Shown here in pieces: positions 55,301 through 64,000 of a stretch of DNA of 64,000 bases. The notes below the pieces were generated by a model that searched no databases, had not been told where the DNA came from, and saw only the letters and a list, made by a program, of their open reading frames with translations. Each line of letters opens with the position of its first letter. Position 1 is the first letter of the stretch. This stretch comes from Macrolepiota albuminosa (lineage: Eukaryota; Basidiomycota; Agaricomycetes; Agaricales; Agaricaceae), in the NCBI GenBank assembly GCA_027475525.1, contig JAMWFC010000049.1, positions 1,675,297-1,739,296 on the forward strand. The letters run 5' to 3'. A program made the translations under genes and the position numbers.

Positions 55301-56136
55301 TCAAGCAGGTCACTGCCTGGTTGGAAAAGAAGTATGGGATTAGAGGCATTACTATCTCTCCTTACAACTCACCAGCCAATGGTAGGATTGAAAGACCTCA
55401 TTGGGATGTCAGGCAAGCTTTGTTCAAAGCCTGTGAGGATCGCACCAAGTGGTTCTGGTTCTTCTACCATGTAATGTGGAGTGACCGTATAACTATTAGG
55501 CAGAGATTTGGATGCTCACCATACTTCATGGTCACTGGTGCTCATCCTACTCTACCCTTGGATCTAGCAGAGGCCACCTGGCTGGTAGAATTACCAGAAG
55601 GACCTCTAACTACTGAGGAGTTGATTGGATATTGTGCTAGAGCTCTAGCCAAGCACCATCAACATGTGGAAGAAATGAGAGAGAGAGTTGGGAAGGCTAA
55701 GCTCCAATGGGCATTGAAGTTTGCAGAAGAGCATAAAAGCTCAATCAAAGACTTCAATTTTAAACCATTGGACTTGGTACTAGTCAAAAACATGACTACT
55801 GAAAGTTCATTCAGTGCTAAGATGTTGCCACGTTTCCATGGGCCTATGGTAGTAATTGCCAAGACTCAGGGTGGTAATTACATTGTAGCAGAACTAGATG
55901 GGTCAGTTTGGCAAGCACAGGTAGCTGCTTTTCGAGTTGTACCTTACAAGGCTCGCAAAAAGCTAGTCTTGCCTCAGGGCATAGAAAAGTGGGTGGATAT
56001 TACACCTGCTAAGCTAAAAGAGCTAAGGGAAGAACTACAAAAACCTACGGAGTTAATCACCAAGGACATCTCATTTGGCACAGTAAGGCTCCATGAGCCC
56101 ACTGACCAGGAGTTGGGCCTGCCACCAACTGATTAA
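52312..56136 (+). CDS. M1 pol: RT, RNase H, integrase (1,274 codons, intact)
   Basis: The frame is -1 relative to protease. RT: WFTVLKKDGESLRIVHSLEP, GGIFDLYVGYDERVLDV, TLPMGWTNSVPIFHDDITF, catalytic YIDDVPVRGP (about 53420). RNase H: LSVDTSWMAVGFGIF, KRELYGLMRSLLANKYWLVG, IETDAKYLKGML, HVPGKTFSVDGLSRRP. Integrase: HDALGHRGAYATKMLIQERF with CHNCQIRQK, D in IHIDTMHM, D in IITDNAGQF, E in SPANGRIERPHWDV. The C-terminal tail has DLVLVKNMTTES and RFHGPMVVIAKTQGGNYIV. All catalytic acids are present. This is a Ty3-type order but a divergent basidiomycete lineage, with YIDDV and a long insert before the RNase H. No chromodomain is seen. Confidence 0.93.
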   Translation: MSLEELVTDQGEIAISLAETQEGEIVVTGYSMEHSKFSQEELRDVYLHAFTASKGCEEKEQKTLSAYLNGHLAQIPDSLEELLVQEENLESKAGVGEAAQVFSKKYKPVARKVKPVLGTSPEEFRIERCITGDPLADMPQLDPNPPEFKPTGRYTAECKEVIDQAHGDGFLWPEEMKAVHHLMMLQNQAFAWDDAQRGRLKEEFFPPVIMPVIPHTPWVLKNIPIAPGLRDRICKMIKQKIEAGVYEPSNSSYRSQWFTVLKKDGESLRIVHSLEPLNKVTIAHSGLPPATEELASHFSGRACGGIFDLYVGYDERVLDVRSRDYTTFQTPFGALRLVTLPMGWTNSVPIFHDDITFILKDEIPHVTWPYIDDVPVRGPPHRYELPDGGCEVIPENPGIRRFVWEHLLNVNRVLQRIKYAGGTFSGKKSVVCADEIVVVGHRCSYEGQKPETKRFAIVMGWGDCRDKHEVKSFLGTCGTFRSFIKDYAKVAAPINKLTQNNVPFTWGEEQRSAMAQMKKLLAESAPLKPIDYESGGAVVLSVDTSWMAVGFGIFQEDPDNPKKRTCAKLGSITLNEREARFSQPKRELYGLMRSLLANKYWLVGCRKLVIETDAKYLKGMLGNPGVGPNATIMRWIENILLYHFTLRHVPGKTFSVDGLSRRPKQPGDEEYPPVDPELMDEPKSMNYEYPDKINNVPGWEDWEPLDLEEFADQIDTRGGYLNMVATEVSDFEQELSKARSQEQELRNGVLSQTPGTSMNPVAVLAMTMPLLPVEDQEVRVEDTQTYLEHRKGSEGEDWDNLLPTVQSWLQDPGTEPKNLQGWDLEKFKKFARQFFFDKKGRLYKRCHEEKHKLVVQIDRQMFMLKSAHDALGHRGAYATKMLIQERFWWPGIEGDVQWYVGTCHNCQIRQKTVVNREPTVTYTPSIFQTIHIDTMHMTPASNGCKYIVHGRCALSSWMEGRPLRKENHKTIGQWLFEDVICCWGCIAEIITDNAGQFKQVTAWLEKKYGIRGITISPYNSPANGRIERPHWDVRQALFKACEDRTKWFWFFYHVMWSDRITIRQRFGCSPYFMVTGAHPTLPLDLAEATWLVELPEGPLTTEELIGYCARALAKHHQHVEEMRERVGKAKLQWALKFAEEHKSSIKDFNFKPLDLVLVKNMTTESSFSAKMLPRFHGPMVVIAKTQGGNYIVAELDGSVWQAQVAAFRVVPYKARKKLVLPQGIEKWVDITPAKLKELREELQKPTELITKDISFGTVRLHEPTDQELGLPPTD

Positions 56137-57050
56137 AACATCAGGAAGATGAGCTATGACATTTCAGAGAAATAACAGAGTTCAGATCAACTCCAAGTTT
56201 TAAACAGTAGGATGACAGGATAGTATGGACAGTAGGCAGAGCCACTGAGGAAAGGTACTAGACTACTCTGGCTAGTAACCACGCAATACGAAGGGCATCC
56301 CCTCAAATTCGGTCAAATAACTAAGGTTTACTATGGAATCACGGTGACCTAAGGTGCCAACGTTCTCGTATGAGCCTAGTCTATGACCAAATAAAGGAGT
56401 TGAACGTTGACACTCCATGTCAGCGCTCAAGTTCGAAACAGGGAGGGACAAACTTTTGATTGAATGTAGGTGTTAAGCACCAGTGTCGGAGTTTGAACCC
56501 TGAAGAACGTGTTCGAAGTTCGAGGCCACAAAGGGGCAAAACTTTGGATAAATAAACATGGGGTACCAGCGTACTGGAGTTCGAATCCTAAGGAAAACAT
56601 TAAAACACGGACTTATAAGTCAGTAGTGATGTTTAAAATAATAAAGGAAAAAGAACCCGTACAAAGGTACCAGCGAATTGCGAGTTCGAACCCTCGCAGA
56701 GGCACTGTTAAATCTGGAAAAGGTCAGATTAGGCCATTGACTTGACAAAGTTAAGCGTTCAAGTTCAAGTCCGGAGAAGGGAGGAATTTGCTATGAAATC
56801 GGCAACAAAAAGAGATCTGAGAAGGGTTTTAATAAAATCGCCTTAAAGATCCCGCTGTTTCGGAGTAAATGAATATATTTGGATGCTACGGATTAGAAGA
56901 AGGGGGGAAGTTTTACAAGACTATGCTAAGCAAAGACAAAACCTGTGCTTGCAATGCGGGAGACATCTATAATGCCACGGCGTCTTCGGGTCCATCTTGG
57001 GGGAGATCCTGAAAATCAATGTCGGAATCATCGTTACCAGACTGTAAAAC
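56137..57050. other. Region after M1 pol; M1 3' LTR not found
   Basis: No TGATAC start or M LTR similarity was seen. Instead, five B-box-like motifs (listed separately) occur. M1 may have lost its 3' LTR, or it lies outside the region I can match. Confidence 0.5.
56420..56785 (+). repeat. Five spaced copies of a CAGCG...GTTCGAANCC motif
   Basis: GTTCGAAACA at 56431, GTTTGAACCC at 56491, GTTCGAATCC at 56579, GTTCGAACCC at 56684 and GTTCAAGTCC at 56763. The first four follow CAGCG or CAGTG by 10-15 bases. The fourth forms a perfect T-arm-like stem (GCGAG/CTCGC). The motif equals the pol III B box (GGTTCGANTCC). No matching A boxes were found. Confidence 0.6.
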
Positions 57051-57748
57051 TGTCACGACCCCTCCCCTCCGGGCCCACCCTGGGACACCCCTGGAACACC
57101 ATCCGGGACCCTCCCTCCGACCCTGCAGGACACGCCCCGCCATCACGACCGCCGACACCGCCATCAGCCGCCACCAGCCCCAATCAACGATCGGATCACC
57201 GACTCGCTCCCGGCCATCACGCATCACACATCACAACCCTCTCTGCGCCAATTGATCGCGTGATCCAGGTATACAGTCCCTGCCGCTACTCAATGACTCC
57301 CGGAACCCATCCCAGACACCCTGGAACCCTGAGACCCGGTCCCGTAGTACTTATAGCGTAGTTCCCTGTTGTATTCGCTAGTCTTAATATTACATACACT
57401 GTTACTTTGCATTACTTGGATTGTTGCGTGCCATTGACTGGCACGCTTGACTGGCACGCTTGGATAATCGCGTGCTCTAAGACTGGTACGCACTTCGCAA
57501 CTTTAACTTACTAACTTGGTCTCGTCTTAGAACCTCCGGTTCACGACTCGACCCCCACCCGAACTCCCCAGTTACCCATCCACCCAAAACCCCCAGACTA
57601 AGTCCCCCCTCCTGGGATTTCCCTGTCCACGTCTTGAATCCCGGAGTCCTAGCCCCGGAGTTCCAGACACCCGAGTATCCGTGGGTCAAGTTCGCATTGT
57701 AAGGGCGATTGCTTTCCTGGAAAGCCCCCGACTCAGCGGAACCTGACA
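57051..57748 (+). mobile_element. Z1 5' LTR (about 698 bp)
   Basis: It begins TGTCACGACCCC and ends with GGAACCTGACA; the terminal TGTCA/TGACA form an inverted repeat. The first half is C-rich with CATCAC words, and a TATA-like 'acttatagcg' lies near 57350. The 3' LTR is outside the window, so the ends rest on the inverted repeat and on the gag start 34 bp further on. Confidence 0.75.
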
Positions 57749-57781
57749 TAATATCAAGACTCCCTCCTTACACCGTTCTTG

Positions 57782-60438
57782 ATGGCTACATATACTCACA
57801 CTTACTACCCCACAGGCTACCAGACCGACCCCTACGGGCGCCCGGTACCCAAGCATTACTCCGCACAGACCCCCCGCCCCGTCTACCCACCCCTCCCATA
57901 CGAACCTCCATACCTCCACCGCCACTGGGCCCCCGACCCATCTCTCTGTGATCTGGGGCCCTCAGCCAGCTGGGCCCCTCCGCCCAACTTAGCCATGGCA
58001 CGACCCGTGGAGGTCCCCTTGTATTGGAGCATCCCCGGGGGCCTGCTGGAGACCCCACCAGTACCCAGTGGACCTCGCCTGATTCCCCCCAGCGAGGGCC
58101 CCTTTGCACCCACCCCCTACTACGGCTACCAGCGCCCCGTTCCCCAACCCTGAGAACCCTGAGGACCCCCCTACCTCGACTACCCCCCTCGTCACTACCC
58201 GGCCGCCACTCCACCTGCTCAAACCCCTCCCTCGCCAATGGGATGACAACGCCTCGAGGAGTATGAACGGCAACGGGATGAAGTACTCCGCTCACTCAGG
58301 ATCACGCTGGAGGACTTTGCTCAACGGACAAGGGCGCTGCTCACGGAATTCGGGCACGACAACTTCGAAGGCACTCCGGAGGAATGGGCTCATTGCCTGG
58401 TCGAATTCGGGGATCGCCTCACGCGAGGAGAACTCCTGGAGCAAACTATGGTAAAGTATAGGCGCAATACGATCCTCCGAGAAGAATTGCAGCAGCTGCT
58501 CAACGAAGTCCACGCATCCCCCTCCCCTCGACCCCTCAACGACCCCGTGGACCCAGGTCGCTCGATTCACGTTCGACGGGAACCCCCGGAGCCAGCCCTG
58601 GCAACCCCGACAGCCCCCGACCCCACTCCGGAACAACGACAACAGGAAGAGCGACAAAACGCCTCAGCCATACTGCGGTCCCTCAACCCAACTGGAGGCC
58701 TCTTCGATTAACCCACTGCCTGCACGGTAGGCTTGTCAACTCGCCGCAGGGCTAACTCCGTTCCTAGTACCTTCGAGACCTGGGGACAGCCCCAACTCCT
58801 GGAACCCCTCCCGCGAACGGACAACGCCCAACCCCCGGCCCCGGAGAACCCCGGTAGACCCTGCACGGACACCCCTAGCACGGACGACACGCTGTGCTAC
58901 GTTGATGAGCTCACACGTGGCAACAACGAACCACGTCCCACGCCTGCACTCGCCCCGGTACCGCCCCCTACGTCAGCCCTGGCCCCTCCGGAACGCAACT
59001 TCTGCCGCAACCCCCCACCCCACTTCGATTTACGGAACCCCCCGCGACCCCCGATGCAAGCACGACCCTCCCAGGTTGAACGTCCCCTGCGCAACCCGGC
59101 ACCCGACCCAGCACCTGACCCCCCTCCGCCCGATCCGACACCACCGAACCCTCCCCGACCGCCTCTGCCACCCCCAGCCGAACCTCGAGGACGACCCCCA
59201 GGTCCCCCACTTCCGCCACCCCCTGCATGGAGACCTGGGCCTCCTCCCGGCAGGAACAAACCCCCCTGGGACAACGGACCTCCCGGGCGCGGACCCCCAG
59301 GTGAGCCACCCGGAGGAGGCCCTCCAGGCGGGTGGGGTCCCGCCCTCGGTGCTTTTCCTCCACAAGGAGGGGGGGTAATCATTACTACTACTACTACAAT
59401 GCTGGCCCTCCCCCCCGCAACACCGCCGGACCGGACGACGCTCGCGACGCCCTCGCCCGCAAAGGACGCCTGGACATTCAGAAACCCAATGCATTCACGG
59501 GCTGGGACCCCCAAAAATGGCATACATTCCTCACTCAGTGTCTCAATACGTTTCAGGCGAAACCACTCACGTTTCAGGTTGACAGCTCCCGAGTGGCCTT
59601 TGCCGCCTCGTACCTCCAGGGGATTGCCTTCAACCACTACATGGCGCTCATCCAGTTTGACCCCAACAATCCGGCACTCTCCCGCTGGCAGGCCTTCGTC
59701 GACGAGTTTTCTGGGAAGTTCGGGATCTACGACACCGTGGCTGAGGCCGAGGACAACCTCTTCAACCTCCGGATGCGCTCCGAAGAACGTTTCACCATCT
59801 TTATCGTACGTTTTGACAAGGAAGCTTACAAAACAGGTTGGAACTACAGCGCCCTCCGGTATGCCCTCTGCCGCGCCCTGCCACAACGCATCAAGGACGT
59901 CCTCCGACTTGCCCTGAAACAACCCTCCTACGACGGATACAAGGCCCTCATCATGCAGATCAACCAACGCTACTGGGAAGACTGCAGCAAGTATTCGAAT
60001 TCCTGACCCCCCTGGAACCCTAGAGGAGGACTCCCTTGGCCCTCCGGCAAAACCCCCAACCCCCAAAGTCGGAACCCCGGTCCCCCCGTGTTCCCTGGCG
60101 GCCGGCCCCCAGTGAGTCGCGGCCCGCCCAATGCTAACCCCGGCAGCGGCGTCCGCCCCCAGGCCCAACTCAACGCCACCGTGGCCGCCCACGACCCAGG
60201 CGACGCGCCAAGCCCCGAGGAACCCCCGGAAGACCCCAAAGACTTCGACTTCGACGACGAACGGGACGAGGAGGCCCTCCAGGCCAACTGGCTTCAAAAG
60301 AAGGGACAACTCTGGATCAAAGTCCCGACAGAGGTGCAGGAACGATGGAGAAGGGAGGGTGTCTGCATACTCTGTGGTGAGAAAGACCATTTCATCTCCG
60401 AGTGCCCAAAACGACAGGTCATGGGACGTGCCACCTGA
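57782..60438 (+). pseudogene. Z1 gag, broken by stops and a frameshift
   Basis: ATG 57782 (MATYTHTYYPTGYQTDPY). One frame runs to about 59370 through TGA stops at 58151, 58157 and 58243 and TAA 58709; it holds a coiled segment (RLEEYERQRDEVLRSLRITL) and then a very proline-rich part (58980-59350). At a G run near 59366 the reading moves to 59332-60006: the Retrotrans_gag core with AFTGWDPQKWHTFLTQCLNT, RVAFAASYLQGIAFNHYMAL, FVDEFSGKFGIYD. The knuckle [14 protein letters not shown] is at 60368-60410. This is GC-rich, close to the Tf1/sushi type of gag. Confidence 0.83.
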
Positions 60439-62359
60439 ACCTTCAAAGGGGAGGACGCCACCTACGAGTATTCAGAAAACAACTCGGCAATTTAGACCCG
60501 GAAGACGCCCTAAATCGCGGAATCGACCCCAACGTCTTCTCCGCCCCAGTCTCACATCTTCGCTCTATGACACTCATACAGGACACCCTCACGGCTTACC
60601 TACCCTCCCACTCCTCGCACTCTCTTCTCCTCAAAACCCGCCTCACCCCCTCCGGAACCCCCCTCAACACCCTCGTTGACAGTGGCGCCACCGACAACTT
60701 CATCGACGAAGCATGGTCTACCTTCGCCCTGGAACCCGCTCAGCGACTCCCGGTCCCGGTACGGCTCTGCCTCTTCGACGGAGACGCCTCTACGGCGGAG
60801 GATATCACTCACTTTGTGTGTATGCCTGTTACTTTCACCAACGAACAGACTCACACTCTCCGGATGTTGATAACCAAACTCCACCCTTCCGCACCCCTGG
60901 TCCTAGGGCTCCCGTGGCTCCAAGACACCAACCCCCACATTGATTGGCGACATCTTACCCTTCGCCTAACCCGGGACCCGACGCCCAACGACCAGCAACT
61001 CCCCTTCAACATCCCCCACTCTTCGAACCCTACTCCGAAGGACGGGCCCCCGCCACCCCCCGGACTCCAGTCCTGTTTGTCCCGATCCTTTGTTATCAAT
61101 GCCAGGCTGGACAGCACCCTGGGACCAGTATCGGCCCTCATCGACAGCGGAGCCACTGGAGTTTTCATCAGCGACGCTCTCAACCTCCCCCATGACTTCC
61201 TCAACCAGCCCCTCTGCCTGCAGCGCCTCGATGGCACCCCCTCCTCCTCTGGCCTCATCCAGAGGTCTCACTCAGGACGCGTGACCCTGGACAACAACTA
61301 CAAGTTTACCTCTGACTTCCTAGTCACGCAACTTCACGAATCGACCCCGATGGTGCTGGGACTACCCTGGCTGCACAATACGAACCCCGACATCAATTGG
61401 AGGACGCTCACCATGACCTTCCTGGGACCTGAAGACCACCCCTCGACCGCCGTGCACCTCCAGGCCCTAGGAAGTGACCCGACGCCCGACATCCCCGGGA
61501 CGACTGCCGCGCCCCCCATGCCTGCACTACCCACACCCGTCCAAGCCCGCAAGGCCCCCGATCAGCCCCCAAACATTCCTCAGAACAAGTACAAAGGGCC
61601 GAACTACCCTGGCCAGTCTCAGACACGCGTCACACCCGCTCCGGCTGATGTACCCGCGACCCCGATGGACCCAAGCGCACTCGACATTAGGATCATCGGG
61701 GCCGCCCCCTTCGCCCGCCTCATGAGGGATGAGACTCCCACGTTTCAGCTGCACACCTTGCCTTCTCTCCTGGAAGAACATCTACGAGGGGACGCTATTC
61801 CCCCGGAAAAGAAAACCGAGGAGCAAATCCTCCAAGAAGTAGTTTCCCCGGAGTATCACGAGTTCGCTGACGTATTCTCCGAAGGAGACGCCAAGGAGAT
61901 CCCCCCTCACCGCCCCTATGATCACACCATCGACCTCGAGGAAGGAGCCACCCCCCCTTTTGGCAAGGTATACAACATGTCGGAGGTCAAACTCCGGGCC
62001 CTCAAGGACTACCTCGATGAAATGCTTGGTAAGGGATTCATCCGACCCTCCACCTCCGCCGCCGGAGCCCCGGTTCTATTTGCCAAAAAGAAGGACGGCT
62101 CACTCAGACTCTGCGTCGACTACCGGGGACTCAATAAGATCACCAAGAAGAACCGCTACCCGCTCCCGCTCATCGGCAATCTGGTCGATCGACTCCGCAG
62201 TGCCAAGGTCTACACGAAGATCGACCTCCGCTCCGGTTACAACAACGTCCGCATCGCCCCGGGACACAAGTGGAAAACCGCGTTCCGCACGCGGTATGGT
62301 CTGTTTGAGCACCTTGTGATGCCTTTTGGAATGACTAACTCCCCCGCCACGTTCCATCC
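60402..62359 (+). pseudogene. Z1 pol, first part: two retropepsin-like motifs and RT up to motif B
   Basis: A first aspartic protease motif, [17 protein letters not shown], is at about 60670 with [18 protein letters not shown] second, [17 protein letters not shown], is at about 61135 with [17 protein letters not shown]. The spacer is proline-rich. RT then begins: [85 protein letters not shown]. At 62352-62359 the word TCCA is doubled (TCCATCCA), which throws the frame out just before the YLDD motif. Confidence 0.88.
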
Positions 62360-64000
62360 AATACTTCATGAACGACATTTTCCACGACATGAGCGATGTC
62401 TTCGTGATCGTCTACCTGGACGACATCCTCATTTATTCCGACTCACCGGAGGACCACCAGAAACATGTCTGGCGAGTCCTCGAACGCCTCTGGGAGCACA
62501 ACCTCCACGCCAAGCCCGAGAAGTGTTCATTCCATATGGAAGAAGTTGAGTATCTTGGCGTCATCGTATTCCCGAACGGCGTTTGCATGGACCCCCACAA
62601 GGTCGAGGCCATTGTCAACTGGCCGCAGCCCCGGAACGTCAAGGAAGTACAATCTTTCTTGGGTTTTGCTAACTTCTACTGGAGGTTCATAGATAACTAC
62701 TCGGGGATCACAAAGCCCCTCAACCGGCTCACGTGCAAGGACGTTGCCTGGAACTGGGACAGTAAGTGCCAGAGTGTCTTTAACCTGCTCAAGGAGGCTT
62801 TCACGACCGCCCCCATACTCTGGCACTACGACCCAACCCTCCCAATTATTCTGGAATGCAACGCCTCCGACTACGCCATCGCCGGGATTTTCTCGCAGAT
62901 GGAACCTGACGGAGGGGAACCCCAGCCAGTTGCCTTCTACACCCGGTCCATGATCGACGCTGAGCTCAACTACGACATCTACAACAAGGAGCTCTTCGCC
63001 ATTGTCAAAGCCTTCAAGCAATGGCAAGCCTACCTCGAGGGAGCCCGGCACTGGATTCAGGTCTACTTGGATCACAACAACCTGCAGTACTTCACCACGA
63101 CCAAACAGCTTAGTCGACGGCAGGCCCAATGGTCCGAGGTTCTCTCGGAATACGACTTTACGATCCAGTACCGCCCAGGACGACTCGGAGCTAAACCCGA
63201 TGCCCTCACCCGTCGACCGGATGTCTATCCCAAGAAGTCGTTCGAGGCGGAACGCAATGCGTTCAATCATCGTGTGGTGATCCCTCCCGAACATCTGAAT
63301 GCTGTACTGATCTTAAACGACAAAGGAACCCTGAGCCAGATCCGCCGCGCCCCCCGGGACAAGTACTTCACCGACCAGGACCCCCGCAACCCCCCCAATG
63401 GGACCGACCAGGACCCCGCCTTCTCCCTGTCCCCCGACGAAAAACTCCTCCTCCGGGACAGCGGCATCTACGTCCCAAATCATGCCCGACTCCGCTACGA
63501 CGTCCTCTGTCAACACCACGACCACAAGCTCCGGGGACACCCTGGAATACGTAAGACTCTCCAGCTGATCTCCTGGACTTACTTTTGGCCAGGGTTGAAA
63601 AAGGACGTGACCCGCTACATTCGATCATGTGAACCCTGCCTCCGGGCCAAGGTCCCCCGACACCGACCATACAGACTCCTGAAACCCCTGCCAGTCGGAC
63701 GACGCTCCTGGTCCTCCATATCCCCGAACTCCCGGAATCTGAAGGGTTCAATGCCATTCTCGTCGTTGTGTGCAGGCTAACCAAACAGGGCATCTTCCTA
63801 CCCTGCCACACCACGGACACCGCTCCAGACTTCGCCCGGCTGTTCCTCAAGCACGTCTTCGCCAAACATGGACTCCCGGACGACATCGTCTCCGACCGTG
63901 GCCCCCTCTTTGTGTCCAAGTTTTGGAATTCCCTGTGTAAGGCACTTGAAGTAAAGACTAACCTCTCTACCGCCTACCACCCCGAAACCGACGGCCAAAC
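62360..64000 (+). pseudogene. Z1 pol, second part: RT motif C, RNase H, integrase (runs off the window)
   Basis: [20 protein letters not shown] (catalytic YLDDILIYS), GVIVFPNGVCMDPHKVEAIV. RNase H: ILECNASDYAIAGIFSQ (one Asp of the family DASD reads Asn), YDIYNKELFAIVKAFKQW, VYLDHNNLQYFTT. Integrase zinc domain: HHDHKLRGHPGIRKTLQLIS, SCEPCLRAK. A small deletion near 63720 removes the segment with the first catalytic Asp (MDF) and shifts the frame; the reading then continues as PESEGFNAILVVVCRLTKQG, D in DIVSDRGPLFVSKFW, and YHPETDGQ at the edge. Confidence 0.88.

Noticed and set aside
56940..57361. Open frames over the Z1 LTR start
   Set aside because: They run across the LTR boundary and are proline-rich in C-rich DNA; no supporting motif.
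58897..60390. Long glycine-rich minus-strand frame opposite Z1 gag
   Set aside because: It is the complement of proline-rich gag; the gag frame has recognised domains, the minus frame none.

Overview
The window looks like the genome of an Agaricomycete (mushroom-forming basidiomycete) fungus. The evidence is the short GT-AG introns (46-80 nt) of its two host genes, the fungal form of those genes, and families of Ty3-like, Copia-like and LINE elements of the kinds common in basidiomycetes. Most of the 64 kb is nested, decayed retrotransposon. Only two stretches look like host sequence: a 5-exon SUMO gene (24.2-24.7 kb, minus) and a 14-exon chromodomain protein gene (44.6-48.4 kb, minus). I assembled both by hand from splice sites; single open reading frames hide them.

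Layout. 1-2.6 kb: LINE reverse transcriptase, minus strand, broken. 2.6-3.5 kb: LTR-like stretch. 3.6-9.6 kb and 21.8-22.5 kb: remains of a minus-strand Ty3-like element (X1/Y1) whose gag is fused to a 3' accessory ORF with pol missing; a solo LTR (G) sits inside it. 9633-21773: a complete 12.1 kb Ty3-like element (A1) inserted in that gag with target duplication AAATG. A1 has 234-bp LTRs, gag, protease, RT/RNase H, integrase and chromodomain, followed by an extra roughly 1,080-codon ORF3; a 980-bp solo LTR (M) interrupts its integrase. 22.5-23.3 kb: Copia-type gag fragment with LTR, and a tRNA-like sequence. 24.2-27.7 kb: SUMO gene, a polyketide synthase relic and a tRNA-derived SINE-like sequence. 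27.8-42.3 kb: a mosaic of X gag copies in both orientations, a chromovirus (S1), solo LTRs (M, G), a second A-family ORF3 and an M-family fragment. 42.3-44.1 kb: Copia gag and LINE endonuclease remnants. 44.6-48.4 kb: chromodomain gene. 48.7-56.1 kb: M1, an LTR element with open gag, protease and a 1,274-codon pol; its 3' LTR was not found. 56.1-57.0 kb: spaced copies of a pol III B-box-like motif. 57.1-64.0 kb: Z1, a GC-rich Ty3-like element that runs off the window.

Insertion order can be read from the nesting: A1 entered X1; an M LTR entered A1; G LTRs entered Y1 and X4; M-family copies entered X2 and the second A element. The decayed elements carry many TGA stops where the family has arginine, as expected from C-to-T change at CGA codons, whereas M1 carries none. 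Family letters (A, X, Y, M, G, S, Z, Q) are mine for this window only.
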